A stretch of DNA of 64,000 nucleotides from Thermotoga sp. KOL6 (GTDB taxonomy: Bacteria > Thermotogota > Thermotogae > Thermotogales > Thermotogaceae). The notes below the pieces were generated by a model. That model did not search any database. It was not told the DNA's origin and saw only the letters and a program-made list of their open reading frames with translations. Of the stretch, positions 1 through 8,882 are shown piece by piece; within the stretch, counting starts at the first letter, position 1; each line of letters begins with the position of its first letter. Where the stretch lies: contig NZ_LNDE01000002.1 in assembly GCF_002866025.1 (NCBI RefSeq), forward strand, positions 1-64,000, written 5' to 3'. Position numbers and translations under genes: made by a program.

Positions 1-36
1 TAAGTATTTTTTGGCTAACATGAACTCTGCTTGGTG

Positions 37-42
37 TATAAT
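37..42 (+). promoter_or_regulatory. -10 box of a candidate promoter for the aldo/keto reductase gene
   Basis: A perfect TATAAT lies 36 bases ahead of the start codon. The only TTG-type -35 candidate (TTGGCT at 11-16) is 20 bases away, which is longer than ideal, so the call rests mainly on the -10 box. Confidence 0.45.
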
Positions 43-78
43 AAGCTAGCTTGGAGTAATTGTGAGGGGGGATGACCT

Positions 79-930
79 ATGGAAAAGAGAACTTTAGGAA
101 AGACTGGTGAACAACTTTCAGTGGTAGGTTTTGGAGGAATCGTGGTTATGAATGAATCGATTGAAAGCGCAAAGAAAATCGTGGCGAAGGCTGTTGAAAG
201 AGGTATAAACTACTTCGACGTGGCACCTTCTTACGGTGACGCTGAGAAGAAACTTGGTCCGGCTTTGAAGCCCTTCAGGGATGATGTCTTTCTTGCTTGT
301 AAGACGATGGAGAGAACACGAGAAGGCGCTTGGAGAGAGTTGCATGAATCTTTGAAAAGACTTCAAACAGATCATTTCGATCTTTATCAGTTTCATGCTG
401 TAACCACCCTAGAAGAAGTAGAACAAATTTTTGCCACTGGTGGTGCAATCGAAGCGTTCTTGAAAGCTCGAGAGGAAGATCTGATCAGGTACATAGGGTT
501 TTCTGCTCACTCTGAAGAAGCCGCATTAGCTATGCTAGAGAGATTCGATTTTGATACGGTACTCTTTCCGTTAAATTGGGCAAGTTGGCTAGGAAAAGGA
601 TTTGGTCAGAAATTGTATGAGAAAGCCAAGGAAAGAAACATGGGCATTCTAGCAATAAAGGCTCTCGCCAAGAGACGGTTAAAAGAAAACGAAGAGAAGA
701 AATGGCCGAAATGTTGGTACCATCCTGTCGATAGTTTCGAGGAAGCCTCCATGGCGCTTCGTTTTACGCTGTCCCTACCGGTGACTGCAGCTGTGAGCCC
801 GAGTCATCAAGAATTCTTGTGGTGGATGTGCGACATTGTCGAAAATCATGGTACTTCGATTCGGGAGGAGGAAATAGAAACTCTGAAAGAAAAAGCAAAA
901 TCTTTGACACCAGTTTTTCCGCTGGATTAG
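79..930 (+). CDS. aldo/keto reductase family oxidoreductase
   Basis: Predicted NAD(P)H-dependent reductase of aldehydes or ketones with a cytoplasmic (beta/alpha)8 barrel. The 283-aa protein carries the family tetrad: Asp47 and Tyr52 in INYFDVAPSYG, Lys75 in FLACKT and His106 in YQFHAV. The N-terminal RTLGKTG and GFGG motifs are typical of this family. There is no extra ferredoxin domain, unlike longer AKR relatives. The ATG follows a GAGGGGGGAT ribosome binding site. The gene stands alone and faces fetB tail to tail. The substrate cannot be told from sequence. Confidence 0.88.
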   Translation: MEKRTLGKTGEQLSVVGFGGIVVMNESIESAKKIVAKAVERGINYFDVAPSYGDAEKKLGPALKPFRDDVFLACKTMERTREGAWRELHESLKRLQTDHFDLYQFHAVTTLEEVEQIFATGGAIEAFLKAREEDLIRYIGFSAHSEEAALAMLERFDFDTVLFPLNWASWLGKGFGQKLYEKAKERNMGILAIKALAKRRLKENEEKKWPKCWYHPVDSFEEASMALRFTLSLPVTAAVSPSHQEFLWWMCDIVENHGTSIREEEIETLKEKAKSLTPVFPLD

Positions 931-962
931 CAGAAAAAATGTGAGGGGGCATTGATCCCCCT
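931..962 (-). terminator. intrinsic terminator after fetAB, possibly bidirectional
   Basis: Read on the minus strand, an AGGGGG/CCCCCT stem (944-949 with 957-962) with a 7-base loop is followed shortly by a run of T (the A-run at 933-938 on plus). It sits between the convergent aldo/keto reductase and fetB genes. A third block, AAGGGGGG just downstream on plus, can pair with the same CCCCCTT. Confidence 0.6.
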
Positions 963-982
963 TGATTTGTTAAAGGGGGGTC

Positions 983-1771
983 TCAAACGATCAGTTGATG
1001 GTCTTTGTTGAAAAAGGCTTTGTATCCCAAAGCAAGAAAGATATTCACACTGATCGAAACTCCCCCGAGTATCCCAAGCATTATGGCAATTTGGTACTTT
1101 ATGGCGGTTATTGGTGACGTTCCAGAGAGAATTTGTCCTGTCATCATTCCTGGAAGAAAGACGATCCCCATTCCGAGCATGGAATTTATTGTCGGGAGTA
1201 TTGCAGAATCGAAAGCTTTGTCACTGAAAATCTTTGTTGCATCTTTGGGGTGAGCACCTAGCATCAATGCACCTTCAACCATAGACTTTTGGGCTAAAAT
1301 GGATTCTGCTAGGTTTTTCACTCCCAGAGAAACTCCTGTCATGGAATTTCCTATTATCATTCCCGCAAGAGGGATGACGTATCTCGGATCGAACCAAGGA
1401 TCGATTCTCACAACGATGTAGAGAAAATACGCCAAGCTTAAAAGAGTACCAGAACTCACAGAAATAGCTATAAAGAATTCCAATCGCGTTTTCACATTTT
1501 TTGGAAGGGACAGTTTCGTTCTTTTGTACACGTTATAGATTGCGAATGTTTCCATTACAAGAACCGTTATGATTGTGAACAAAGGTGTGGGATTTTCTAA
1601 AATGTATCCCAGAACGAAGCCTGCCATCATGAGCTGAAGTGTCATTCTAACAGACGCTATTAAAACATCCTTTTCTCTGGGAATTTTCCTTACTCTCAGA
1701 ATGAGTATCAATATCAGAACGAAAATATAAGCGGTTGTCAGCTGTAGAAAACTGATGTCTATTGGTCCCAT
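983..1771 (-). CDS. fetB: FetB-type (UPF0014) ABC transporter permease
   Basis: Membrane permease of the YbbM/FetB (UPF0014) family, which works with a FetA ATPase in iron homeostasis, probably export. The 262-aa protein has about seven hydrophobic segments and the conserved stretches PLAGMIIGNSMTG and FLPGMMTGQILSG. I start it at the ATG at 1771. That codon is 1 base past the fetA stop and is preceded by GGGAGGG inside the fetA end. A longer frame would start at 1786, inside the binding site. It is translationally coupled to fetA. The metal is inferred from the family, not seen. Confidence 0.85.
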   Translation of the reverse strand: MGPIDISFLQLTTAYIFVLILILILRVRKIPREKDVLIASVRMTLQLMMAGFVLGYILENPTPLFTIITVLVMETFAIYNVYKRTKLSLPKNVKTRLEFFIAISVSSGTLLSLAYFLYIVVRIDPWFDPRYVIPLAGMIIGNSMTGVSLGVKNLAESILAQKSMVEGALMLGAHPKDATKIFSDKAFDSAILPTINSMLGMGIVFLPGMMTGQILSGTSPITAIKYQIAIMLGILGGVSISVNIFLALGYKAFFNKDHQLIV

Positions 1772-1772
1772 T

Positions 1773-2390
1773 TCAGACCCTCCCATTTTTGATTTCTACT
1801 ATCGTGTCTGCGAATTGTTTCAGCTCTGATGCATGTGTAACTATGACGAGCGTTTTCCCTTTTTGGTGGGCAAAATCGATTACCTTACTTATTATTTCTA
1901 CACCTGTTTCTTCATCCAATGAAGAGGTTGGTTCGTCGAGGAGAAACACTTCTGGATCCATGATGAGAACGCGTGCGAGTGCCAATCTTTGTTTTTCGCC
2001 TCCCGAGAACTTTTCCGGATCATCGGTTAAGGATTTTCGCAATTTCATAAAATCCAAGAATTTACTGAGTTCTTCATCGGAAGGGATGGGTTTTTCAGAA
2101 AATTTCAATCCTATGATGAGATTCTCTTTCACATTACCCGGGAAAATGACAGGAAATTGGGGTATCATGACCACTTTCCTTCTAAGTTCAATGGAATCTA
2201 TTTCTTCAAGAGGTATTCCTTTGAAAAAAATTCTTCCTTTGTCTGGCGTGATCAATTTGTTCAGCATTTTCAGAAGTGTTGTCTTTCCCGATCCACTTTC
2301 GCCAACAATCACAGTGACCTTTTTTTCTGGAATGAAAAGCTTTTCGATCTTCAGAATATCTCTGTATTCTATGTTTTCAAGAAGAAACAT
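1773..2390 (-). CDS. fetA: FetA-type ABC transporter ATP-binding protein
   Basis: Cytoplasmic ATPase partner of the adjacent UPF0014 permease. The 205-aa protein shows Walker A GESGSGKTT (about residues 30-38), Q-loop Gln78, signature SGGEKQR (129-135), Walker B VFLLDEP (148-154) and switch His186. The ATG follows GGGGAGGATAGAAT. The gene runs divergently from the tRNA-Ser gene. A TATTAT on the minus strand (2429-2434) overlaps the tRNA -10 box and may be its own -10. Confidence 0.87.
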   Translation of the reverse strand: MFLLENIEYRDILKIEKLFIPEKKVTVIVGESGSGKTTLLKMLNKLITPDKGRIFFKGIPLEEIDSIELRRKVVMIPQFPVIFPGNVKENLIIGLKFSEKPIPSDEELSKFLDFMKLRKSLTDDPEKFSGGEKQRLALARVLIMDPEVFLLDEPTSSLDEETGVEIISKVIDFAHQKGKTLVIVTHASELKQFADTIVEIKNGRV

Positions 2391-2404
2391 ATTCTATCCT
2401 CCCC

Positions 2405-2433
2405 TTGAACGCGCTGTGGGATGCTGCTATAAT
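2405..2433 (+). promoter_or_regulatory. promoter of the tRNA-Ser/tRNA-Arg pair
   Basis: TTGAAC at 2405-2410 and a perfect TATAAT at 2428-2433 are separated by 17 bases, just ahead of the tRNA-Ser gene. This is the best sigma-70-type promoter in the window. Confidence 0.8.
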
Positions 2434-2444
2434 ATGAAACAGGT

Positions 2445-2535
<91 letters not shown>

Positions 2536-2546
2536 TTTTTTTGTAC

Positions 2547-2623
2547 GTGCCCGTAGCTCAGTTGGATAGAGCGCCAGACTGCGGATCTGGAGGCTGGGGG
2601 TTCGAATCCCCCCGGGCACGCCA
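2547..2623 (+). tRNA. tRNA-Arg (anticodon GCG)
   Basis: The 77-nt gene has the acceptor stem GTGCCCG/CGGGCAC, D-arm AGCTCAGTTGGATAGAGC, anticodon stem CCAGA/TCTGG with loop CTGCGGA, GGTTCGAATCC in the T arm and an encoded CCA. It lies 12 nt after tRNA-Ser and probably shares its promoter. No T-run terminator follows. The opposite strand is the tail of the Ppx/GppA gene. Confidence 0.95.
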
Positions 2624-3433
2624 ACTCTTCTCCAATAAGTACCAAGCGATACCGTATCTGTATCCTTTTGTACTCACCGTCATTTTATCTGAGTATTTTT
2701 TCAAAAGAGCCAAAGTGATTATTCCACCTGCAAGAATCGTTTTTTCCCTTCCTTTTGGGAGTATGTTCAAGTTCTTCACCTCTTCGAAACTCATATCCTT
2801 TATTCTATCAACAATTTTTGAAACTTCTTTCGCGTTGAGAACGGATCCGTGGAGTTTTCTCAGATTCCACTCCCCAACTTTCAACGCTGCTAACGCCACG
2901 AAACTTCCACCAACCCCGAAAAGTTCTAATTTTCTCAATTCCGGAAGTGTTTTAACCACGTATCTTACGATATCGTCTATCGGTTTTTTGTATGGAAGTG
3001 TCAGGGAAAACGTGTGGTTTAGTACATGTGTTCCAAGTTCCAGACTCACGTATCCATCATTCCAGGAGAGCTCTAAACTTCCTCCGCCGAGGTCGGCAAC
3101 TAGTATATTTTCTTTTTTAAAGTCTTTTGCTACCGATATGTAAGAGTAAAAAGCTTCTTCTGATTCAGAGAGTATCTTTCCTTTACCTTGCGTGATCTCG
3201 AAGAATACATCTGGGTTCTTTCTAAAAAAAGCAGTTCCAAAGGCAAACAATTGTGCCCCCATTTTTTTTGCTTTATTTTCGCATTCTTTAAACACCCTTT
3301 TGGCTTTCTCAAGTATTCCTTTTTCGTTTGAAGCTATTCCCACTTCGTACACTTCTTCAAGTTTCACTTCTCCGTTTTCCGAAAGAACGAGTAGAATGAA
3401 CGAGTTACTCCCCATATCAAGTATTGCGATCAC
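2558..3433 (-). CDS. Ppx/GppA family phosphatase (exopolyphosphatase-like)
   Basis: Member of the ASKHA-fold Ppx/GppA family that hydrolyses polyphosphate or pppGpp. N-terminal [16 protein letters not shown] matches the first phosphate-binding loop, and [13 protein letters not shown] matches the second. At 291 aa it is the short form, without the C-terminal HD-like domain of long Ppx enzymes. The start is GTG 3433 after GAGGTGAAAAG. The reading frame does not stop before the tRNA-Arg gene on the other strand, so the last 20 or so residues are antisense to that tRNA. The true 3' end is therefore uncertain in function though clear in sequence. Polyphosphatase and GppA activity cannot be separated here. 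Confidence 0.85.
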   Translation of the reverse strand: MIAILDMGSNSFILLVLSENGEVKLEEVYEVGIASNEKGILEKAKRVFKECENKAKKMGAQLFAFGTAFFRKNPDVFFEITQGKGKILSESEEAFYSYISVAKDFKKENILVADLGGGSLELSWNDGYVSLELGTHVLNHTFSLTLPYKKPIDDIVRYVVKTLPELRKLELFGVGGSFVALAALKVGEWNLRKLHGSVLNAKEVSKIVDRIKDMSFEEVKNLNILPKGREKTILAGGIITLALLKKYSDKMTVSTKGYRYGIAWYLLEKSWRARGDSNPQPPDPQSGALSN

Positions 3434-3449
3434 CTTTTCACCTCACTAA

Positions 3450-3458
3450 TGTTAGAAT
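3450..3458 (+). promoter_or_regulatory. extended -10 promoter of the adenosine-specific kinase gene
   Basis: TGTTAGAAT is a TGn-extended -10 element, about 20 bases ahead of the start codon. The same TGnTAGAAT element recurs before birA and murE in this window. No good -35 box is visible. Confidence 0.5.
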
Positions 3459-3477
3459 ATTTTTAGGAGGTGAAAGC

Positions 3478-3969
3478 ATGAGCGTACAGATCGAAGTGGT
3501 GGATGTTCCTATTCCAGAGAACGCTAACATCATATTAGGACATTCCCATTTTATCAAAACTGTTGAAGATCTCTACGAAGTGATGGTAACAACGAATCCT
3601 AATTTGAAATTTGGAATCGCCTTCAATGAAGCGAGTGGCCCATGTCTTGTAAGGTATGAGGGGAACGACGAAGAGTTGGTGAAGCAGGCTATTGAAACCG
3701 CAAAAAGGATAGGAGCGGGTCACACGTTCGTTATTTACATAAGGGGAGGTTATCCCATAAACATATTGAATCAAATCAAAAATGTTCAAGAGGTGTGTAG
3801 AATATACACTGCAACAGCCAATCCTCTCCAGGTGATAGTTGGGATAACCTCACAGGGAAGAGCTGTTCTCGGAGTTGTGGATGGTTATTCACCAAAAGGT
3901 GTGGAGGAAGAAGAGGACAAAAACAAGAGACATGCGTTTCTTAGAGAGGTTACAAAATATAAGAAATGA
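3478..3969 (+). CDS. adenosine-specific kinase family protein
   Basis: The 163-aa protein matches the adenosine-specific kinase family (PF04008 as I recall it), small proteins found mainly in archaea and hyperthermophilic bacteria. Conserved stretches are [33 protein letters not shown] and [17 protein letters not shown] start it at ATG 3478, behind a strong AGGAGGTG, rather than at an earlier in-frame codon. It is a single-gene unit closed by a clear terminator. The kinase label comes from the family and is not demonstrated by motifs I can name. Confidence 0.8.
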   Translation: MSVQIEVVDVPIPENANIILGHSHFIKTVEDLYEVMVTTNPNLKFGIAFNEASGPCLVRYEGNDEELVKQAIETAKRIGAGHTFVIYIRGGYPINILNQIKNVQEVCRIYTATANPLQVIVGITSQGRAVLGVVDGYSPKGVEEEEDKNKRHAFLREVTKYKK

Positions 3970-4002
3970 ACCCCCGATCATGCGGGGGTTCTGTTTTTTT
4001 TC
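3968..4002 (+). terminator. intrinsic terminator after the adenosine-specific kinase gene
   Basis: A perfect 9-bp stem GAACCCCCG/CGGGGGTTC (3968-3976 and 3983-3991) with a 6-base loop is followed by a long T-run. It begins within the stop codon. The stop codon of the convergent ttuA gene lies inside the hairpin. Confidence 0.93.
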
Positions 4003-4892
4003 TTTTCTACTTGTTTTCTTAATCTACAGAAAGAACAAACTTTTGCAGTCGTGGGATAACCACATTCTTCACATTCTCTCAAACCTTCCACTTCGTGTTT
4101 CGGTTCTTTCTTCCTTTTCAAGAAACCGAGGTAGAAATTCAAAGTGACACCTGGTTGTTCTTCTTCAAGTTCTCTCAAGAGTTTTTTGTAGATGAGGGAA
4201 GTTGCTCCGACGGAAAAAGGGCACGCCATTTCCAAGTGAGGTATCTCGTTGAGTTTTGCGTACAGTTTTATATCCTCTTCATAATTAAAAACGAGTGGTT
4301 TTGCTTTTGGAACGAGTTTTTCATGGGTTTTGGGTAGAAGCGGCCATTGTCTTTCAAGATAACCTTCTTGCCAGTGGAGAATGTTTCCAAGTAGGACAGA
4401 AGCTTCATCATTCAAGTTGTGTCCTGTTACTACTACATCGTAACCATTTTCATATGCAAACTTGTTCATGAGATATCTTCTAACCACACCACAGATCGAA
4501 CAAACGGGTCTTCTCAAAATAATGGAAATCTCTTGAGTGGAAAGCCCATCAAAATATTGAGTGGCATCGACTACATGAAGTTTTGTATTAAGAATTTCCG
4601 CATTCTTTTCCACTATCTCCTGAGCTTTTTGCACCATTGCGCTTTTTCCAGCCCTGATGAACAACGCATCGACGTCGTATCCTAGCTTTTTCAATATGTG
4701 CCAGAGAGAAACACTGTCTTTACCACCTGAAACAGCTATTAGTATCTTCGAATCTTTTTTGAACATTCTGAATTTCTTTATAGCCTTTTCTACCCTTTGT
4801 TCTATAAACTCGTTGAAGTGTTCTTTACAAAGCTTGATGTTGTAGTGCCTCAGCTTCACTACGGCTGTCTTTTTGCATTTGGTACACTTCAT
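3978..4892 (-). CDS. ttuA: tRNA-5-methyluridine(54) 2-sulfurtransferase TtuA
   Basis: Thiolase that makes 2-thiouridine at position 54 of tRNA, a T-loop modification that stabilises tRNA in thermophiles. The 304-aa protein shows an N-terminal zinc site (Cys3, Cys6, Cys22, His25), PP-loop SGGKDS (55-60) for ATP, the [4Fe-4S] ligands Cys131 and Cys134 in RRPVCSICG plus Cys224, and a C-terminal zinc finger (Cys274, Cys277, Cys286, Cys289). Start ATG 4892 follows AGGAGGG. The gene ends inside the shared terminator with the adenosine-specific kinase gene. TtuA is distinguished from TtcA by the zinc fingers at both ends. Confidence 0.92.
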   Translation of the reverse strand: MKCTKCKKTAVVKLRHYNIKLCKEHFNEFIEQRVEKAIKKFRMFKKDSKILIAVSGGKDSVSLWHILKKLGYDVDALFIRAGKSAMVQKAQEIVEKNAEILNTKLHVVDATQYFDGLSTQEISIILRRPVCSICGVVRRYLMNKFAYENGYDVVVTGHNLNDEASVLLGNILHWQEGYLERQWPLLPKTHEKLVPKAKPLVFNYEEDIKLYAKLNEIPHLEMACPFSVGATSLIYKKLLRELEEEQPGVTLNFYLGFLKRKKEPKHEVEGLRECEECGYPTTAKVCSFCRLRKQVEKKKNRTPA

Positions 4893-4940
4893 CTTTTCCC
4901 TCCTTTCCGCAAAATCTATTCTTGAATTCGGTTCACTTAA

Positions 4941-4949
4941 ATTGTACCA
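4941..4949 (-). promoter_or_regulatory. extended -10 promoter of ttuA
   Basis: On the minus strand TGGTACAAT forms a TGn-extended -10 box about 50 bases upstream of the ttuA start. The -35 region is weak. Confidence 0.5.
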
Positions 4950-5024
4950 TAGGAATTTGTGTAACCTTTTTTCACTGACGAGACCATCCGAATTTGGTAC
5001 GAATAATTTTTACTTTATGCTTTC

Positions 5025-5054
5025 TTTTCGAACACATTTTGAACATTTTTGAAA
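5025..5054 (+). repeat. three helically phased TTTTnGAA repeats upstream of clpC
   Basis: TTTTCGAAC (5025-5033), TTTTGAAC (5037-5044) and TTTTGAAA (5047-5054) repeat with their GAA cores 11 and 10 bases apart. They lie directly upstream of the clpC -10 box. They could be a regulator site or an upstream promoter element. The phasing is visible; the function is inferred. Confidence 0.4.
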
Positions 5055-5073
5055 GGTTCTGTGTCCATAAGGG

Positions 5074-5082
5074 TGATATAAT
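5074..5082 (+). promoter_or_regulatory. extended -10 promoter of the clpC-radA-disA operon
   Basis: TGATATAAT is a perfect TGn-extended -10 element, ending 27 bases before the clpC start. No canonical -35 lies at the right spacing. Confidence 0.7.
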
Positions 5083-5109
5083 GAAATTGGAAGACTCGGA
5101 GGTGATATC

Positions 5110-7572
5110 ATGTTTGACAAGTTCTCGGAAAAGACGGCCCAGATTTTTGTGACCGCTCAAGAGGAAGCGAAAGAACTTGGGCACTCCTATGTAGGAACAG
5201 AACATCTCTTGCTCGCAATATTGAAAGTAGATAAAGGACCTGCAGTCGAAGTGCTCGAGGAGATGGGAGCTTCCTATTCAAAAGTGAGATCGGAAATCAT
5301 CTCCATGGTGGGCATGGGGATGAGAGGTTTTGTCCCTTCACCGCAGATGACTCCCAGAGCCAAAAGGGTGACAGAACTTGCGTACGAGGAAGCGAAAATT
5401 CTTGGAAGCGATAAGATAAATCCAGAACATATCCTCCTTGGTATCTTGAGAGAAGGTGAAGGGATAGCGATCCACATCCTAAGAAAACTCGGTGTGGATC
5501 TTAACACTCTGAGGAGAGAGATCATAGATCTGTACTCTTATTCTTCCAATAGAAAATTGGAATATGAAGAAGAGGAAGAGTACACGTACAGAACGGTCAA
5601 ACAACTCGAAGGTTTTGGAGTGAATCTCACGGAACTTGCTGCTAAAAAGGAATTAGATCCTGTGATTGGAAGAGAAGAAGAAATAGAAAGAGTGATGCAA
5701 GTTCTTGTTCGAAGAAAGAAAAACAATCCTGTCTTGATAGGAGATCCGGGAGTCGGTAAAACCGCTATTGTAGAAGGATTGGCTCAGAGAATTGTGGCGG
5801 GTGACGTACCGGAAATACTGAAGAACAAGGTCATATTTTCCCTAGATGTTGCGGCTCTAGTTGCTGGAACCAAATACAGAGGTGAATTCGAAAAGAGGAT
5901 GAAGAAACTTCTTCAGATAGTAACAAAGGACAAAAACATAATTCTCTTCATAGATGAAATACATACCATCGTTGGAGCGGGATCTGCAGAGGGAGCCATT
6001 GATGCTGCCAATATTTTGAAGCCGGCTCTTGCTCGTGGTGAAATAAGCTGTATAGGCGCAACAACTCCCGACGAGTACAGGAAATACATCGAGAAGGATG
6101 CAGCACTTGAGAGAAGGTTTCAGAAAATATATGTGAAAGAACCTACTGAAGAAGAGACCCTCGAAATTTTGCGCGGTTTGAAAAAGAAATACGAGTCGCA
6201 TCATAGAGTAATTTACACAGATAAAGCCTTGGAAGCAGCGGTTTATCTTTCTAAAAGGTACATAACGGACCATTATCTGCCGGATAAGGCAATAGATGTC
6301 ATTGATGAAGCGGGTGCTCGGGCGAGGCTCAAAGTCTTTGTGATACCCCCCGAGTTGAAACTTGTGAAAAACGAACTCGAAAGAATAAAGGCCGATAAAG
6401 AACTCGCCGTCTTGAATCAAGATTACGAAAAGGCAGCTCAACTCAAAGAAAAGGAAATGGAATTGGAAGCAGAATACAGAAAGAAATACTCTGAATGGAG
6501 AAAGAAAGCGGAAACTTCCATAGTAACAGTAGATGTCGACGATATAGCAGAAGTGGTTTCCTCTTGGACAGGTGTGCCTCTCAAGAAGATCGAAGAAACG
6601 GAAGTGGAGAAACTCCTCAATCTTGAAGAAGCTCTCCATCAGAGGATCGTTGCTCAAGACGAAGCCATAAAAGCTGTTGCAAGGGCTATAAGAAGAGCGA
6701 GAAGTGGATTGAAAGATCCGAGAAGACCAATAGGAGTCTTCCTCTTCTTAGGACCAACTGGTGTCGGTAAGACAGAGCTTGCAAAGGCTCTTGCAGAGTA
6801 TCTGTTTGGTGACGAAAAGGCGCTTATCAGATTCGATATGAGTGAGTACATGGAAAGGTTCTCCGTCTCGAGACTCATCGGGGCACCTCCAGGATACGTG
6901 GGTTACGAGGAAGGAGGAACGTTAACCGAAAAAGTCAGAAGAAGACCATTTTCCGTCATACTGTTTGATGAGATAGAAAAAGCACATCCCGATGTTTTCA
7001 ACTTGCTTCTTCAGATCATGGACGATGGGAGGCTCACAGATTCTCAGGGGCGAGAGGTAGACTTCAGGAATACGATCATAATAATGACAAGCAATATTGG
7101 AAGCTCCTACATCAACAAATCTAAGAGAACCCTGGGTTTTGTCGGGGGCGATGATGAAGAAAAAGAATTCGAACAGATAAAGGATTTCGTTCTAGATGAA
7201 GTGAAGAGAACCTTCAGACCTGAATTTTTGAACAGGATTGACGAGACGATTATTTTCCATCCTCTCAGGAAAGAGCATATAGAACAGATAATCGAGATAC
7301 TTCTTAGAGATCTCAGAAAGAGACTTGCAGAAAAGAACATGAAACTCGTTTTGACGAAAAGTGCAAAAGAATTTCTTGTCGAAAAAGGATTCGATCCTGT
7401 GTACGGTGCGCGACCGCTGAAGAGAGCTATTCAAAGGTATGTGGAAGATCCTCTGTCGGAAGAGATTCTCAGGAATAAATTTACAGACGGGGACACCATT
7501 GTATGTAGAGCTTACAAAAATGCTCTCAGATTTACCAAGAAGAAAGAAAAGAAGGAGAAGGTGGTTCAGTGA
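5110..7572 (+). CDS. clpC: ATP-dependent Clp protease ATP-binding subunit ClpC
   Basis: Hexameric AAA+ unfoldase that feeds proteins to ClpP. The 820-aa protein has two N-terminal Clp_N repeats (about 1-145), AAA-1 with Walker A GDPGVGKT (211-218) and Walker B ILFIDEIH, a UVR motif region in the middle insert (about 423-457) that marks ClpC rather than ClpA, AAA-2 with GPTGVGKTE near residue 548 and [11 protein letters not shown], and the ClpB-type C-terminal small domain. Start ATG 5110 follows GGAGGTGAT. It leads an operon with radA (4-nt overlap) and disA. No CtsR or McsAB genes are visible nearby. Confidence 0.95.
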   Translation: MFDKFSEKTAQIFVTAQEEAKELGHSYVGTEHLLLAILKVDKGPAVEVLEEMGASYSKVRSEIISMVGMGMRGFVPSPQMTPRAKRVTELAYEEAKILGSDKINPEHILLGILREGEGIAIHILRKLGVDLNTLRREIIDLYSYSSNRKLEYEEEEEYTYRTVKQLEGFGVNLTELAAKKELDPVIGREEEIERVMQVLVRRKKNNPVLIGDPGVGKTAIVEGLAQRIVAGDVPEILKNKVIFSLDVAALVAGTKYRGEFEKRMKKLLQIVTKDKNIILFIDEIHTIVGAGSAEGAIDAANILKPALARGEISCIGATTPDEYRKYIEKDAALERRFQKIYVKEPTEEETLEILRGLKKKYESHHRVIYTDKALEAAVYLSKRYITDHYLPDKAIDVIDEAGARARLKVFVIPPELKLVKNELERIKADKELAVLNQDYEKAAQLKEKEMELEAEYRKKYSEWRKKAETSIVTVDVDDIAEVVSSWTGVPLKKIEETEVEKLLNLEEALHQRIVAQDEAIKAVARAIRRARSGLKDPRRPIGVFLFLGPTGVGKTELAKALAEYLFGDEKALIRFDMSEYMERFSVSRLIGAPPGYVGYEEGGTLTEKVRRRPFSVILFDEIEKAHPDVFNLLLQIMDDGRLTDSQGREVDFRNTIIIMTSNIGSSYINKSKRTLGFVGGDDEEKEFEQIKDFVLDEVKRTFRPEFLNRIDETIIFHPLRKEHIEQIIEILLRDLRKRLAEKNMKLVLTKSAKEFLVEKGFDPVYGARPLKRAIQRYVEDPLSEEILRNKFTDGDTIVCRAYKNALRFTKKKEKKEKVVQ

Positions 7573-8882
7573 AGAAGTTTGTGTGTTCCAATTGTGGCTA
7601 TATTTCTCCAAAATGGTTTGGAAGATGTCCCCAGTGCGGAGAATACGATACAGCTGAAGAAGTGATGCAGAAAAAGAAAGACAGGGAGGGGAAACCCTCC
7701 CTGCTTTTAAACTTAGAGGTTGCTGGAAAAACTTCTCTTGAAAGAATATCCACGGGTTTTTCTGAATTGGATAGGGTTTTTAAAGGAGGTATTATACCCG
7801 GACAGGTTATTCTCCTTTCTGGAGAGCCTGGTATAGGGAAGAGCACTCTGGCACTCCAACTTGCGGAGAAATTCGCTGAGTATGGTTCAGTTATTTACAT
7901 TTCTGGTGAAGAGTCACCTCATCAATTGAAGATGAGAGCCGATAGACTTGTTTTGAAACGAAAAGAGAACATTTTTCTCTCTGTCGAAAACGATGTAGAT
8001 GAGGTGATAGCCGCCCTTCAAGATAAAAATGTTAAGCTCATAATTGTGGATTCTCTTCAAACAGTTTTTTCTTCTGAGCTCGGTAGTAGTCCGGGTAGCG
8101 TGTCTCAAGTAAAAAATGTAACAATGAAGGCAATTGATTTCGCAAAGAGAAAAAACGTTCCTGTGTTATTGATTGGGCATGTGACAAAAGAGGGAGAAAT
8201 AGCCGGGCCGAAACTTGTGGAACACATGGTGGACACTGTTGCGTATTTCGAAGGAGACAGACGAACCGGCCTGAGAATACTGAAAATCACGAAGAACAGG
8301 TTTGGTCCCTCAGACGAGGTAGCAGTTTTTGAACTTGGTGAGAAAGGCTTCTCCCAAGTGGAAAACCCCTCTTTCACCGAGGAAGAAACGGATCTTCCGG
8401 GGAACGCACTCACTTGTGTTTTCGAAGGGACGAAACCTTTTGTCGTTCAAATACAGGCTCTTGTTTCCAAGAACAAAACGTTTTCACCGAAAAGGGTGTG
8501 TAAAGGGATAGATGTCAACAAAGTGATGCTTTTAATAGCGGTTCTCAGCAAGCTTTTGAAACTTCCTATAGAGGCTCACGACGTTTATGTGAACGTGGTG
8601 GGAGGTCTCAAAATAACGGATCCAGCAGCGGATCTCGCCATAGCGCTGGCCATTGTTTCTTCCTATTTGGAAATTCCTCTTCACAACACAGTGGCTATTG
8701 GTGAAATTGGTTTGGACGGAAGAGTGAGAAAGGTTTACAATATTAATAGAAGATTGAACTCTCTGAAGAGTTTTGGAAAAATCATCGCACCTCCCGTGGA
8801 AGAAAAAACCGAGAGAATCCTACCCGTTCGTGATTTGAAAGAGGCGGTTTCCCTTATTGGGGGTGAGGTATTTGGTTCCTGA
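7569..8882 (+). CDS. radA: DNA repair protein RadA (Sms)
   Basis: RecA-related branch-migration helicase in recombinational repair. The 437-aa protein shows an N-terminal zinc finger (Cys6, Cys9, Cys20, Cys23), Walker A GEPGIGKST (85-93), the RadA-specific KNRFG motif near residue 241, and a C-terminal Lon-protease-like domain. The start is GTG 7569, overlapping the clpC stop by 4 nt. A strong hairpin lies in the linker after the zinc finger. The radA-disA pairing matches the known functional link between RadA and the DNA-scanning c-di-AMP synthase. Confidence 0.95.
   Translation: MKKFVCSNCGYISPKWFGRCPQCGEYDTAEEVMQKKKDREGKPSLLLNLEVAGKTSLERISTGFSELDRVFKGGIIPGQVILLSGEPGIGKSTLALQLAEKFAEYGSVIYISGEESPHQLKMRADRLVLKRKENIFLSVENDVDEVIAALQDKNVKLIIVDSLQTVFSSELGSSPGSVSQVKNVTMKAIDFAKRKNVPVLLIGHVTKEGEIAGPKLVEHMVDTVAYFEGDRRTGLRILKITKNRFGPSDEVAVFELGEKGFSQVENPSFTEEETDLPGNALTCVFEGTKPFVVQIQALVSKNKTFSPKRVCKGIDVNKVMLLIAVLSKLLKLPIEAHDVYVNVVGGLKITDPAADLAIALAIVSSYLEIPLHNTVAIGEIGLDGRVRKVYNINRRLNSLKSFGKIIAPPVEEKTERILPVRDLKEAVSLIGGEVFGS
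7682..7708 (+). other. strong terminator-like hairpin inside radA
   Basis: A perfect 9-bp stem CAGGGAGGG/CCCTCCCTG (7682-7690 and 7695-7703) is closed by a GAAA tetraloop and followed by CTTTT. It lies in the codons between the zinc finger and the RecA core of radA. It looks like an internal attenuator or processing site, but it could simply reflect codon choice. Confidence 0.5.

Noticed and set aside
4981-5076. CtsR or CIRCE operator before clpC
   Set aside because: Neither the CtsR heptad repeat (GGTCAAA type) nor the CIRCE inverted repeat is present. The phased TTTTnGAA repeats are different and are reported separately.
5857-6657. 266-aa minus-strand frame inside clpC
   Set aside because: It is rich in Phe, Cys and Tyr, as expected from the reverse strand of a charged protein. 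clpC is fully explained by its own domains.
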